The notes under the pieces are model-generated. The model was not told the origin of the DNA, ran no database searches, and saw only the letters and a list, made by a program, of their open reading frames with translations. A stretch of 64,000 bases of DNA from Chloroflexota bacterium (GTDB lineage Bacteria > Chloroflexota > Anaerolineae > Aggregatilineales > Phototrophicaceae): positions 1-64,000 of the forward strand of contig JACAES010000087.1 in NCBI GenBank assembly GCA_013388735.1, in the 5' to 3' direction. Each line of letters begins with the position of its first letter. The stretch's first letter is position 1. Position numbers and translations under genes: made by a program. Shown here piece by piece: positions 40,208 through 49,982 of the stretch.

Positions 40208-42637
40208 ATGCGAAACCTATTCCAGCACGTTCTACCGGCCTTACTGATGTCTATAAGCGTCCTGGTCGCGGGCTGCAACCTCAGCGGCCAGCCTGAGGTA
40301 ATCGTATTAACGGCTACTCCCGCCGTGATGCAAGGGCCGCCCCCTACCCCGACGCTCGCCCCAACCCCAACCATCCCGCCTACGCCAACCATCGAACCAG
40401 CGGTCGCGCTGCGTCTGGCCGACCGCTATCTCGTTAACGGCTATTACGAAAACGCGGTCGCGGCTTACCAGACGATTCTGGCTCAGGGAGCAGGTGTGTC
40501 TCAGGACATCGGCGCAGCGGCGGCCTTCGGCCTGGGACGCTCTGCCCTGCGCGAAGGGCTGTTCGCCGACGCGGTGAACGCGCTGACGGCTTTCATCGGC
40601 CAGTACCCGCAGGACAGCAGGCTGGCGCAGGCTTACTTTCTGCGCGGGGATGCCCACCTGGGAATGTCCAGATGGGCGGAAGCCCTGGCCGACTTCGAGA
40701 TGTATTTATCCCTGCGCCCCGGTCTGATAAACAGCTACGCGCACGAACGGATTGCCGACGCGCGGTTGGCGCTGGGGCAAAGCGAACCGGCGCTTACCGC
40801 CTATGCCCAGGCTGCCGACGAAGGACGCAGCCTGGTACCGCAGTTGGCGCTGCGCGAAAAAGTCGCCCGCATTTACCGCACGTCCGGGCAGCCGGACGCG
40901 GCGCTGTCTCAGTACGAGGCAATCCTGGCCGCAGCGCGCAACGCGCCCTACCGCGCTCAGATCGAATATGAAGCGGCGCAAACGCTGCTTGAAAGCGGCG
41001 ATCAGGTGGCCGGGCTGGCGCGTCTGGAAACGATTTTTGATACCTATCCCGATACGCCGCAGGCTTATCAGGCCATGCAATTACTGGCCGCGAACGGCGT
41101 CGAACTGGATGATTACCTGCGCGGGCGCGTAAGCTACTTTTACGGGGACTATGAAGGCGCGATTGACGCCTTTAACGCCTACACGACCGGCCATATCCTA
41201 TCCGAAATCCCGGCGGAACTACACCTGCTGTTGGGCCGCGCCTACCGGGAAATCGGCAGCAGCGCGGCGGCAGTCACGGCTTTTCAGACCGTGATAAATC
41301 AGTACCCGACCGACTCCGTTTTTGGCGAGGCGCTGCTGGAACAGGGGCGCACGAAGTTCCTCGCCAACGACATCGAAGGCGCAATCGCCCACTATCTGAG
41401 TATCGCCGATAACTATGGTTACATCCCGCAGGCCGCCGAGGCGCTGTGGCGAGCCGGTTATCTGTACGGCACGAACGACCGCCCCACCGAGTCGCAGCAG
41501 GTTTTCGAGCGGCTGGCCGACACTTACCCCGATACTGAACAAGCGCGCAGCGGCCTTTTTCTGGCCGCCTCAGCAGCCTACAAACTCAATGATCTGGCCG
41601 GGGCTGAGCGGCTTTACGCCAAACTGGCGGTGACGACCACCGCCGAAGATCAGGCCGCCGCTTATCTGTGGGTCGGGCGGCTGGCGCTTCAACGGGGCGA
41701 CCAGCAGACGGCTGACCAGGCTTTCCAACTGGCCGCCAGCGCCGCGCCGGACAGTTATTTCGCGGCGCGCGCGCAGGATATCTTACAGGGACGGCAGGCT
41801 TTTTCGCCGCCGCTCGCCTTCCGGTTCGAATTTGACGAAGCGGCGCAGTTGGCCGAAGCGGAAACCTGGCTGCGCGAGAAGCTGGCGATCACCCAGGAAG
41901 GCAGCCTGTGGCAGCTTTCACCGCCGCTGCAAGCCGACGCGCGTCTGATCCGAGGAAACGAACTGTGGGCGGTCGGCGCGCACGACGAAGCCGAAATTGA
42001 GTTCCGCGACGTGATTGATGCCCACCAGGAGGACGCGCTGCTGTCGTTCCAGTTGGCCGTATTTCTGCGCGGAATCGGCGCTTACCAGCCGTCTATCCTG
42101 GCGGCAGCGAATATCATCCGTTCAATAGGCGTCGGCACGCTGGAAGCGCCGCCGTTCATCGCCCGGCTGCGGTATCCGGTTTATTACCTGGATGTGGTGC
42201 TGGACGCCGCAGACCGAAGGAACATAGACCCGCTGCTGCTGTTTTCGCTCATACGGCACGAAAGCCTGTTTGATACCTACGCAACGGCAGCAGCCGGGGA
42301 AAAAGGTCTGACACAGGTCATCCCCAGCACCGCCGAATACATTGCCCAGCAGCTTCAATGGCCGGACTACCAGCACAGCGATCTGTTTCGCCCTTACGCG
42401 GGCGTGGAATTTGGCGCTTATTATCTGGAAGAACAACTTCGCCGCTTTGACGAAAACGTTCACGCGGCGCTGGCCGGTTATAACGCCGGGCCTGGGCGAG
42501 CGATCAGCTGGTTGGAGCTTGCCGGCAGCGATCCTGATTCATTCATGATCGCCATCACCATTGACAGCACCCGCCAGTATATCGAACGCATTTACAGTTT
42601 TTATGCGATCTACCGCGTCCTTTATGGCGCCGCCTAG
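40208..42637 (+). CDS. TPR lipoprotein with lytic transglycosylase (SLT) domain
   Basis: An 809-residue exported lipoprotein (lipobox LVAGC, lipidated C23) with a short Pro/Thr-rich linker (about 45-62). TPR repeats span about 65-560 (for example YENAVAAYQTILAQG and YPDTEQARSGLFLAASAAYKL). The C-terminal SLT domain (about 670-790) has catalytic E685 in LIRHESLFD, then AAGEKGLTQVIPSTA and LAGYNAGPG, as in Slt70. The family cleaves peptidoglycan glycan strands to 1,6-anhydro ends. Slt70 also has a long helical superhelix before the SLT domain, so the layout is conserved. Confidence 0.93.
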   Translation: MRNLFQHVLPALLMSISVLVAGCNLSGQPEVIVLTATPAVMQGPPPTPTLAPTPTIPPTPTIEPAVALRLADRYLVNGYYENAVAAYQTILAQGAGVSQDIGAAAAFGLGRSALREGLFADAVNALTAFIGQYPQDSRLAQAYFLRGDAHLGMSRWAEALADFEMYLSLRPGLINSYAHERIADARLALGQSEPALTAYAQAADEGRSLVPQLALREKVARIYRTSGQPDAALSQYEAILAAARNAPYRAQIEYEAAQTLLESGDQVAGLARLETIFDTYPDTPQAYQAMQLLAANGVELDDYLRGRVSYFYGDYEGAIDAFNAYTTGHILSEIPAELHLLLGRAYREIGSSAAAVTAFQTVINQYPTDSVFGEALLEQGRTKFLANDIEGAIAHYLSIADNYGYIPQAAEALWRAGYLYGTNDRPTESQQVFERLADTYPDTEQARSGLFLAASAAYKLNDLAGAERLYAKLAVTTTAEDQAAAYLWVGRLALQRGDQQTADQAFQLAASAAPDSYFAARAQDILQGRQAFSPPLAFRFEFDEAAQLAEAETWLREKLAITQEGSLWQLSPPLQADARLIRGNELWAVGAHDEAEIEFRDVIDAHQEDALLSFQLAVFLRGIGAYQPSILAAANIIRSIGVGTLEAPPFIARLRYPVYYLDVVLDAADRRNIDPLLLFSLIRHESLFDTYATAAAGEKGLTQVIPSTAEYIAQQLQWPDYQHSDLFRPYAGVEFGAYYLEEQLRRFDENVHAALAGYNAGPGRAISWLELAGSDPDSFMIAITIDSTRQYIERIYSFYAIYRVLYGAA

Positions 42638-42650
42638 CTTAAACAATCAA

Positions 42651-42679
42651 CAACAAAAGCGCACCGTCTTCGGGTGCGC
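42651..42679 (-). terminator. Terminator of the response regulator gene
   Basis: A 7-bp stem (GCGCACC/GGTGCGC) with a 7-base loop is followed on the minus strand by TTTTGTTGTTG. It lies 23 bases past the regulator stop; the transglycosylase gene ends on the other side. Confidence 0.75.
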
Positions 42680-42701
42680 CAAAATGCGGATTCGGGTTGG
42701 C

Positions 42702-43085
42702 TTAGACTTCGACGCCGTTCTGTCCCAGCATAGTGCGAACTTTGGCAACCAGGTCGTGGTGCAGGATGGGCTTGGGCAGATAGTCGTTCGCGCCGGCTTC
42801 GATGCCCCGCATGATACTCTCAGCATCCCCCCTGGCGGACAGAATCAAAATCGGCGTTCCCCCGGTATCCTGACGGTCACGGATGACCTTGCACAATTCA
42901 ATGCCATCCATACCAGGCATCATCACGTCCAGGATAATCATATCGGGCGTATTCTGATCGAGTACTGTCAAAGCCGATTTTGCATCTTTGGCTTTCAGAA
43001 CGCCAAAACCACCTCGCTCAAGCATAATTCCGATCAGCGTTAATGCGCCGATCTCGTCGTCCACGACCAGAATATGCTTTTTCAT
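42702..43085 (-). CDS. Single-domain response regulator (CheY-like)
   Basis: A 127-residue receiver domain with D9-D10, phosphoacceptor D53 (IILDVMMPGMDGIEL), the conserved serine in ILSARGD and a KP pair in YLPKPI. No output domain is present. TGGAGG lies upstream of the ATG. It is monocistronic, bracketed by its own terminator, and divergent from the NatA-type ABC operon. The kinase partner is not obvious. Confidence 0.93.
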   Translation of the reverse strand: MKKHILVVDDEIGALTLIGIMLERGGFGVLKAKDAKSALTVLDQNTPDMIILDVMMPGMDGIELCKVIRDRQDTGGTPILILSARGDAESIMRGIEAGANDYLPKPILHHDLVAKVRTMLGQNGVEV

Positions 43086-43300
43086 TCAAACCTCCACAGG
43101 ATTATGTCCTATGCACAACGGTCATGTTGGCGTTTGCGCACAACCATTAAGATCATTGCAAATTTTTATGGCTGCTTTATTTTACCATCATTTCTTAAAC
43201 TGGCGCAATGAAGACTTTTGAGCCTTTCTCAAGGAATTGTATCACGGCGGAAAACGTCCTACAAATTAGCGCCGCTATTAACACGATCAAAATGCAACTT

Positions 43301-43334
43301 CGTGCCAGCCTTTTTCGTATATTATACTGGCACG
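43301..43334. promoter_or_regulatory. 8-bp inverted repeat around the -10 region of the ABC operon
   Basis: CGTGCCAG (43301-43308) and CTGGCACG (43327-43334) are perfect inverted copies separated by 18 bases. The spacer and right arm contain TATACT (43323-43328), a good -10. The repeat lies about 30 bases upstream of the ATPase start. This is the geometry of a repressor operator overlapping a promoter. Confidence 0.45.
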
Positions 43335-43363
43335 TCTGCAAACCAATCGAGGAGATACCCAAT

Positions 43364-44281
43364 ATGCAACCCGAAAAAGCCATTCGTGTTGAGCATATTT
43401 CTAAAACTTATGGCGATTTTCGCGCCGTGAATGACCTGAGCTTTGAAGTTTATCGGGGCGAAATTTTCGCTATGCTGGGGCCGAACGGCTCCGGCAAAAC
43501 AACTACCATGCGGATGATCCTGGACATCCTCAAGCCAGATTCCGGCAAAATCGAGGTGCTGGGCGGGACATTAACGGACACACTCAAAGACAGGATTGGC
43601 TACCTGCCGGAAGAACGCGGTCTGTACCGCAACGTGCGCGTGCTGGAAATGATGGAATATCTGGCGACCCTGAAGGGGCTTTCGTCGGGCGAGGCGCGTA
43701 AACGCAGCCAGGCCATGCTCGAACGGCTCGACCTGGCCGAACACGCCAAAAAGAAAGTCAGCGAACTGAGCAAAGGTATGCAACAGAAGATTCAGTTCGC
43801 TGTCACCGTTCTGCATGAGCCAGAACTGATTATCATTGACGAGCCGTTTTCCGGCCTCGACCCGATCAATACCCTGGCCCTGAAAGACCTGGTGCTGGAG
43901 TTCCGCAACAAAGGCCACACGGTCGTTATGAGTACACACCAGATGTGGCAGGTTGAAGAAATGGCCGACCGGCTGCTGATGATCCATCAGGGCGAACAGC
44001 AGCTTTACGGCCCGGTCGAGGACATCCGTAAACAATACGCGCTGCACGCCATCATCGTCGAAGGCCAGGGCAACTGGGCGGCGCTGCCCGGCGTGGAACG
44101 TATCGAGACGGTGGAAAACGGGCGCAAAGGCACGCTGCTTTATCTTCAGCCCCAGACTACCACCGATGAGGTGCTGGCGGCCATCGCCACCACGCGCGAC
44201 ATGAGCATTGAACGGTTTGAACTGGCCGTACCCAGCCTGCATGATATTTTCATTCGCGTCGTGGAGGAACACGAAAAATGA
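43364..44281 (+). CDS. ABC transporter ATPase (NatA/YhaQ-like)
   Basis: A 305-residue ATPase of the NatA/DrrA type. Walker A is GPNGSGKTT, the Q-loop is GYLPEERGLYRN, the signature ELSKGMQQKIQFA (SKGMQ, a variant common in this subfamily), Walker B LIIDEPFSGLD and the switch H in VVMSTHQM. A C-terminal extension (about 230-305) is typical of DrrA-like members. The start at 43364 has GAGGAGA 8 bases upstream; the frame extends further up without family similarity. It overlaps the permease by ATGA. Confidence 0.95.
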   Translation: MQPEKAIRVEHISKTYGDFRAVNDLSFEVYRGEIFAMLGPNGSGKTTTMRMILDILKPDSGKIEVLGGTLTDTLKDRIGYLPEERGLYRNVRVLEMMEYLATLKGLSSGEARKRSQAMLERLDLAEHAKKKVSELSKGMQQKIQFAVTVLHEPELIIIDEPFSGLDPINTLALKDLVLEFRNKGHTVVMSTHQMWQVEEMADRLLMIHQGEQQLYGPVEDIRKQYALHAIIVEGQGNWAALPGVERIETVENGRKGTLLYLQPQTTTDEVLAAIATTRDMSIERFELAVPSLHDIFIRVVEEHEK

Positions 44282-45543
44282 ACAAAACCTGGATTGTCGC
44301 CCGGCGCGAGTATCTTTACAACCTCAGGCGTCCGGCTTTTCTGTTCGCCGTATTCGGCGTGCCGCTGTTCACTTTCGTGATGTGGGTCATCATCTTTGCT
44401 GTAACCGCCTCCAACGAAGAAAACCTGGACTCCTTCGCGCAGGTCGGTTATGTGGACGAAGCCGGCGTGCTGGACAACCTGGCGCTGCCCGAAGTCAGTT
44501 CGGACGTAACACCGCCTGAACTGGTCGCCTTTGAAAGCGAAGAAACCGCACGCGCTGCCCTGGACAGCCGAAAAATCAGCGTCTATTTTCTGGTGCAGCC
44601 GGATTATCTGTCCAACGGTCAGCTTAGCACCTACAGCTATGCCGGCATTCCCGAAGCACTCCACGATTACATCGAGAGCCTGATGCTGGCGAATGTCAGC
44701 CGGCAGGCTCCTCCTGGCACACCGCTAGAGCGCATCGCAAACCCGGTCAATATGACCGTTCACGTCGCCGACAGCGGGCGCGATTTAACCGAAGCCAACA
44801 TCCCGGCGCTAATCCTGATGCCGCTGGTTTTTGCCATGATCTTTATGATGGCGTCCGGCGTCACCAGCGGCTTTCTGATGAACGGCGTGGTCGAAGAAAA
44901 AACCAACCGCATCATGGAAATCCTGGTGACGAGCATCTCCCCGATGCAGATGCTGCTGGGCAAAGTGATCGGCCTGGGACTGCTGGGACTGACGCAAATC
45001 CTGGTCTGGGGCGCGGCAATTGTCATCCTGCTGAACGTGGGGCAAACGCTGCCGCTGCTGCAAGGCATCGCCGTCCCGGTTGATCTGATGGTCATTTTTG
45101 TCATCTATTTCATTTTCAGCTACTTCCTGCTTTCTGGCCTGATGGCCGGAATCGGCGCGGTGGTCGGTTCGGAACAGGAAAGCCGCCAGTGGTCATCCAT
45201 CGTTTCGTTGCTATGGGTGCTGCCGTTCTTTTTCATCATCAACTTCCTCACCGATCCTAACGGGACGGTGCCGGTCGTGCTGACGTTAATCCCCTTCACC
45301 GCGCCGACGACGGCGCTGCTCCGCCTGGGATTCACCGCCGTCCCTGTCTGGCAGATCATCCTGAGCCTGGCAATTTTACTGCTGACAACTGCCCTCACTG
45401 TCTGGGCATCGGCGCGGGTATTCCGCTGGGCGCTGCTGCGTTACGGCAAGCGCATCAGCATCCGTGAACTGCTGAGCGTCATTCGTAAATCGCCCGAAGC
45501 CGAAATTTCACTGGTGCAAAGCGCGCAGGAGGGTGCGCGATGA
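44278..45543 (+). CDS. ABC-2 type permease (NatB-like), first copy
   Basis: A 421-residue membrane protein with the ABC-2/NatB layout. One N-terminal span (PAFLFAVFGVPLFTFVMWVIIF, about 19-42) is followed by a large external domain (about 45-165) and a block of five spans from about 178. The sequence VVEEKTNRIMEILVTSISPMQMLLGKVIG is the typical coupling segment after the second span. It is paired with the ATPase upstream and a second permease downstream through ATGA overlaps. NatAB exports sodium in Bacillus; the cargo here is unknown. Confidence 0.93.
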   Translation: MNKTWIVARREYLYNLRRPAFLFAVFGVPLFTFVMWVIIFAVTASNEENLDSFAQVGYVDEAGVLDNLALPEVSSDVTPPELVAFESEETARAALDSRKISVYFLVQPDYLSNGQLSTYSYAGIPEALHDYIESLMLANVSRQAPPGTPLERIANPVNMTVHVADSGRDLTEANIPALILMPLVFAMIFMMASGVTSGFLMNGVVEEKTNRIMEILVTSISPMQMLLGKVIGLGLLGLTQILVWGAAIVILLNVGQTLPLLQGIAVPVDLMVIFVIYFIFSYFLLSGLMAGIGAVVGSEQESRQWSSIVSLLWVLPFFFIINFLTDPNGTVPVVLTLIPFTAPTTALLRLGFTAVPVWQIILSLAILLLTTALTVWASARVFRWALLRYGKRISIRELLSVIRKSPEAEISLVQSAQEGAR

Positions 45544-46802
45544 AACAACATTCAGTTCAGGTCTTTTTGTACGAACTGCGCCGCAACCTGCGGCGCAAGG
45601 GATTCCTGTTCACGACTTTCGGCATCCCACTGCTGGCTTACGTGCTGTTTTTCGGCTATCAGATTATCACCAACCTAACTGCCGGGAACGAGCAGGCCCC
45701 CGACCCGGCGCAGGAAATCCTGGGCAGCGACCAGTTTGCGACCCTGCAAAAAGCCGGTTATGTTGATCTGTCAGGTCTGTTCCCCAGCCCGGATGAGCAG
45801 CTTGGCGAAATCCTGGCCGTCTACCCGGACGAAGCCGCTGCCGCTGCCGCCATGAATGCCGGCGAGATTGACGCATATTACATCATTCCCGCCAACTACC
45901 TGGAAACCGGCGACGTGACCCTGGTGATGCCGCGCTTCTCGCTCGGCCAGACGACCGACGCGCCCGTCCGCCGGTTGGTTCTCAGCCATCTGGCACGGGA
46001 TGTAGACCAAGACCTGTTTAACCGGCTGGTTAACCCGGCCAACATCCAGGAAATCAACCTTCAGCGCGACGCCAGCGGCGAAACCACATCGAATTTCGAT
46101 ACCGATTTTGTGGTCGTTTACGTGTTCGCCGTCGCCCTGATGTTGAGCGTCTTCACCACCAACGGCTACCTGATGCAGACCATCATCGAGGAAAAGGAAA
46201 CCCGGCTGATTGAAATTCTCATCTCCGGGATGCGCCCCACCCGGCTTCTGGCCGGTAAAATCCTGGCGCTCGGTTTGCTGGGGCTGCTGCAAATTGTGGT
46301 CTGGGTGGTCGCGCTGCTGCTGCTGGCGAACATCGCCACCGGCAACGTTATCCCGGCACTGGCGGCCATCGCCAATATCTCGCTGCCGCCGGACAAAGTG
46401 CTGATCCTGCTGGTATACTTCATCTTCGGCTATCTGTTTTTCGCCGGGGCCTATGGCATGGTGAGCGCCATTTCAACCTCGATGCAGGAAGGCCCGCAGT
46501 ACGCCGTCATCTTCACGCTTCCGGCGGTCATCCCGCTGTACTTTGTGGCGCTGTTCATCGCATCGCCGGATGCCACCCTGCCGGTCATCCTCAGCCTGTT
46601 CCCGGTCACGTCGCCTCTGGCGATGGTGATGCGCATCTCCATCACCACCGTTCCGATCTGGCAAATCCTGCTCAGCCTGGCGCTGCTCGTCATCCTGGAC
46701 GCGGGCATGATCTGGATGGCGGGGCGGATGTTCCGCGTGAACACGCTGCTGGCCGGGCAAACGCCGAAACTGAAAGACATCCCCCGCCTGCTGCGCGGAT
46801 AA
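45540..46802 (+). CDS. ABC-2 type permease (NatB-like), second copy
   Basis: A 420-residue paralogue of the preceding permease with the same plan: an N-terminal span, an external domain (about 45-175), then about six spans beginning near 190. The coupling segment IIEEKETRLIEILISGMRPTRLLAGKIL aligns with that of the first copy. The two probably form a heterodimer with the NatA-like ATPase, as in YhaP-type or two-permease systems. It is the last gene of the operon. Confidence 0.93.
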   Translation: MKQHSVQVFLYELRRNLRRKGFLFTTFGIPLLAYVLFFGYQIITNLTAGNEQAPDPAQEILGSDQFATLQKAGYVDLSGLFPSPDEQLGEILAVYPDEAAAAAAMNAGEIDAYYIIPANYLETGDVTLVMPRFSLGQTTDAPVRRLVLSHLARDVDQDLFNRLVNPANIQEINLQRDASGETTSNFDTDFVVVYVFAVALMLSVFTTNGYLMQTIIEEKETRLIEILISGMRPTRLLAGKILALGLLGLLQIVVWVVALLLLANIATGNVIPALAAIANISLPPDKVLILLVYFIFGYLFFAGAYGMVSAISTSMQEGPQYAVIFTLPAVIPLYFVALFIASPDATLPVILSLFPVTSPLAMVMRISITTVPIWQILLSLALLVILDAGMIWMAGRMFRVNTLLAGQTPKLKDIPRLLRG

Positions 46803-46826
46803 AAAAGGGCGCGCCAACGCGCGCCC
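46801..46826 (-). terminator. Terminator of glgP
   Basis: An 8-bp GC-only stem (GGGCGCGC/GCGCGCCC) with a 4-base loop is followed on the minus strand by six T residues. It lies 62 bases past the glgP stop and touches the last codon of the convergent permease gene. Confidence 0.8.
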
Positions 46827-46850
46827 CAACCAACCCTGGGTTACACACAG

Positions 46851-46879
46851 CGAGGCAAACCGGCAAACGGTCTGCCTCG
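46851..46879 (+). terminator. Second hairpin between convergent genes
   Basis: CGAGGCA (46851-46857) pairs with TGCCTCG (46873-46879), and ACCG/CGGT pairs inside across one mismatch. A weakly T-rich tail (ATTGTTAT) follows on the plus strand. It may end the ABC operon. Confidence 0.5.
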
Positions 46880-46888
46880 ATTGTTATA

Positions 46889-49462
46889 TCAGGCCGAAGC
46901 CCAAGTAATCAACCCCGGAATGAACATCGTCCGCAGGTACGGATGATACGGCAAAACCCGCACCGAAAGACCGCGCTCACCGCTGGTATCGTAGGAAATA
47001 CGCGCGGTAAATCGGTGCTGCTTATTACTCTCCTGACCCGCCGGCTGCATATCCACCACGCCGCCATTCTGGGCGCTGATTTCGCCGCGCGTATTCAGAT
47101 CGCCGTAGTAGAGCTGCACACGCACGTCATCCGGCGTCAGTTCGCCCAGATCAACCAGCGCATTGATTTCGATCTCCGAGCCGACTTTGACCAGCTTGGA
47201 TGGAATCTCCACGCTGCTCACGCGAACCTTGCTCCAGACACGCCGCAGTTGGTCACGCCAGGCGGCATAGTTCAGCCCATTATTATCCTGGAACATCTTC
47301 AGGCTGTTTTCGTAGTTGGGCATATACATCTGCTCGGCGTACTCCTGCACCATACGCAGCGTATTGAAATATGGCGCAAGCTTTTGCATACTGTTTTTGA
47401 CTTTGCCGATCCACTCGCGCGGCAGGCCGTCGCGCCCCCGGTTGTAAAACATCGGGATGATGTCCTGTTCCAGGATGTTATAAAGCGCCTGGCTTTCGAT
47501 GTAGTTCTGGTGTTCCCACTCCTCGTCAGTGTACTCTTCGCCACTGCCAATCGCCCAACCAACTTCGGGCGAATAACCTTCCGCCCACCAGCCGTCCAGG
47601 ATGCTGCAATTCAAACCGCCGTTATAGATAACCTTCATGCCGCTGGTGCCGCTGGCTTCTTTGGGGCGCTGCGGCGTGTTCAGCCACACGTCCACCCCCT
47701 GGACAAGATGGCGCGCAATATTCATATCGTAGTTTTCGAGGAACACAATCGCGTGCCGAAAGTCTTCCCCACGCGCCAGATTGACAATCTGGCGGATTAA
47801 GTCCTTGCCGCCGGTATCATGCGGGTGAGCTTTGCCGGCGAAGATAATCTGCACCGGATGATCCGCGTTGTTCAGAATGCGCTTCAACCGTTCAATGTCC
47901 CGGAAAAGCAGCGTCGCGCGTTTGTAGGTGGCGAACCGGCGCGCAAAACCAATGGTGAGCGCATCGGGATTCAAGACCTCATCGGCGGCTTCAATTGCGC
48001 TTTGCGATGCGCCCCGATGAACAAGCTGCTGGCGCAGCCGCCGGCGGGTGAACGCCACCAGACGCTCGCGCCGGCGCTCATGCGTGCGCCACAGTTCCGC
48101 ATCCGGGATGTCCTTCACCCCCTGCCAGACTTCCGCCCGCGACTCGGCAACCCGCCAGGCGGGGTCAAGATACCGGTCGAGCAGCGTCCCCATCTCCCGG
48201 CTGATCCATGTTTGCACATGGACACCGTTCGTCACTGCCCCCACCGGAACTTCTTTCTGCGGTACGCCCGGATAAACCCACTGCCACAGCCGACGCGACA
48301 CTTCGCCATGCAGATGCGCCACACCGTTAGACTGCGCCGAAACATTGAGCGCCAGCACCGGCATCGAAAACAGTTCGTAGCTGCCCATGTTTTCGCGCCC
48401 CAGGTCGAGGAACTCATCGCGGGTCAGACCCAACGACTTGATGTAGTCATTGAAGTGTTCATCAATCAGATCAAACCCGAAACGCTCCAGCCCCGCCGGA
48501 ACCGGGGTGTGGGTGGTGAAGATATGGCTGGCCGTCATGATTTCCCTGGCCTGACCGAAGGTTAACTTCTGTTCGACCATAAGCTGCCGGATACGTTCCA
48601 GCGCCAGGAACGCCGAGTGCCCTTCGTTCATGTGACAGATCGTCGGGCGCAGGCCGAGCGCATCCAGCGCCCGAACACCCCCAATACCCAGCAGAATCTC
48701 CTGGCGAATGCGCGTCCGGCGGTCGCCGCCATACAGCCGGTCGGTCAGGTTACGATCTTCCTGGCGTGGATTATCTTCAATGTTCGTGTCCAGCAGGAAC
48801 AACGGCACGCGCCCCACCTGCACCTTCCAGACCTGCGCGTACAGGTCGCGCCCTGGCAGCGGCACGCTGATTTTGATCGGCGTACCATCGGCTTTCATCT
48901 GTAGCGTAACGGGCAGGTTGGCGTAATCGTTCAGTGGATACAATTCCTGCTGGTAGCCATCGGCATTCAAATACTGCTGGAAGTACCCTTCTTGATACAG
49001 AAGGCCGACCCCTACCAGCGGCAGCCCCAGGTCGCTGGCGCTTTTTAAGTGATCGCCGCTTAACACCCCCAGGCCGCCGGAATAATTCTGCAAACATTCC
49101 GTAATACCAAACTCCATCGAAAAATAGGCGATGATCGGTTTTGGCAGCTCCCGGTAATGTGTTTCGTACCAGGTAGCTTCCCGGTGGTTCATGTATTGAT
49201 CGAACGCCTCGCACACCGCGCGGAAATGGGCCATAAAAGCTGGGTCATTAAAAGCCGCTTCCAGCCGCTCCTGGCTCAATCGCCCCAGCATCCATACCGG
49301 ATTATGATTGGTTTCATCCCATAGATCACGATCCAGACGTCGAAAAAGCGCAATGGTTTCGTGATCCCACGCCCAGCGTAGATTGTAGGCTAGTTCCTGC
49401 AGCCGATGAAGTGGCCCCGGTAGGTTGGGGACGACATTAATCTTGGCGACAGGTTTAATCAT
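46889..49462 (-). CDS. glgP: Alpha-glucan (glycogen/maltodextrin) phosphorylase
   Basis: An 857-residue GT35 phosphorylase of the alpha-glucan group, which opens with a short DUF3417-like domain (LPGPLHRLQELAYNLRWAWDHE) and lacks the classical allosteric N-terminus. The pyridoxal phosphate lysine is K610 in ASGTSGMKVIYNGGLN, near the family's usual place. CHMNEGHSAF and FARRFATYKRATL are further family motifs. It releases glucose-1-phosphate from alpha-1,4-glucans. GGAGA lies upstream of the ATG. It is convergent with the ABC operon and divergent from the CBM48 gene. Confidence 0.96.
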   Translation of the reverse strand: MIKPVAKINVVPNLPGPLHRLQELAYNLRWAWDHETIALFRRLDRDLWDETNHNPVWMLGRLSQERLEAAFNDPAFMAHFRAVCEAFDQYMNHREATWYETHYRELPKPIIAYFSMEFGITECLQNYSGGLGVLSGDHLKSASDLGLPLVGVGLLYQEGYFQQYLNADGYQQELYPLNDYANLPVTLQMKADGTPIKISVPLPGRDLYAQVWKVQVGRVPLFLLDTNIEDNPRQEDRNLTDRLYGGDRRTRIRQEILLGIGGVRALDALGLRPTICHMNEGHSAFLALERIRQLMVEQKLTFGQAREIMTASHIFTTHTPVPAGLERFGFDLIDEHFNDYIKSLGLTRDEFLDLGRENMGSYELFSMPVLALNVSAQSNGVAHLHGEVSRRLWQWVYPGVPQKEVPVGAVTNGVHVQTWISREMGTLLDRYLDPAWRVAESRAEVWQGVKDIPDAELWRTHERRRERLVAFTRRRLRQQLVHRGASQSAIEAADEVLNPDALTIGFARRFATYKRATLLFRDIERLKRILNNADHPVQIIFAGKAHPHDTGGKDLIRQIVNLARGEDFRHAIVFLENYDMNIARHLVQGVDVWLNTPQRPKEASGTSGMKVIYNGGLNCSILDGWWAEGYSPEVGWAIGSGEEYTDEEWEHQNYIESQALYNILEQDIIPMFYNRGRDGLPREWIGKVKNSMQKLAPYFNTLRMVQEYAEQMYMPNYENSLKMFQDNNGLNYAAWRDQLRRVWSKVRVSSVEIPSKLVKVGSEIEINALVDLGELTPDDVRVQLYYGDLNTRGEISAQNGGVVDMQPAGQESNKQHRFTARISYDTSGERGLSVRVLPYHPYLRTMFIPGLITWASA

Positions 49463-49662
49463 TCAGAGTTCTCCTGATTGGTTGTCAGCACGAGTTTGTG
49501 CCGCGCCGTAACAGCGCAACTTTCGAAGAATAGCGCGATTCAGCGTCACTTGGCAAACACGAATTTGATTCAATCCTCAACGAAACTCGCCTGTTTTCGC
49601 CCTTACCAGTGTGCTAAAATTATCTTAAGCTGATACTTTTCGATCAAAGGGAGACAGCGTGG

Positions 49663-49959
49663 ATGTTGAAAAAGCAAATGCTTAAGAGCAAGCCCGTCTG
49701 CAAAGTGACGTTTACCCTACCGGAAGCAATCAAGGCAGAAACCGCCTATCTGGTTGGCGACTTTAATGCCTGGGACGAAAAAGCCACCCCGATGAAAAAA
49801 CAGAAGAACGGTCATTTCACCGTTACCCTCGAACTGGAAACAGGACGCGAATATCAGTTCCGCTATCTGGTTAACAGCACGGAATGGCACAACGACTGGC
49901 ACGCTGATAAATACGTTCCCAACCCCTTCAGCGGCGACAATTCAGTTGTGACGACCTAA
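49663..49959 (+). CDS. Stand-alone CBM48 glycogen-binding protein
   Basis: A 98-residue protein that is a single carbohydrate-binding module 48 (isoamylase early-set, AMPK-beta-like). Motifs are YLVGDFNAWDEKATPMKK, GHFTVTLELETGREYQFRYLV and the aromatic WHNDWHADKYVPNPFS. The conserved tryptophans (FNAW, EWHNDW) suit glucan binding. AAAGGGAGA precedes the start. It has no catalytic domain, so it could tether an enzyme to glycogen or regulate it. It lies between glgP and the glycogen operon and has its own terminator. Confidence 0.88.
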   Translation: MLKKQMLKSKPVCKVTFTLPEAIKAETAYLVGDFNAWDEKATPMKKQKNGHFTVTLELETGREYQFRYLVNSTEWHNDWHADKYVPNPFSGDNSVVTT

Positions 49960-49982
49960 GATCAGCCGCCCCTGCTTTTACG

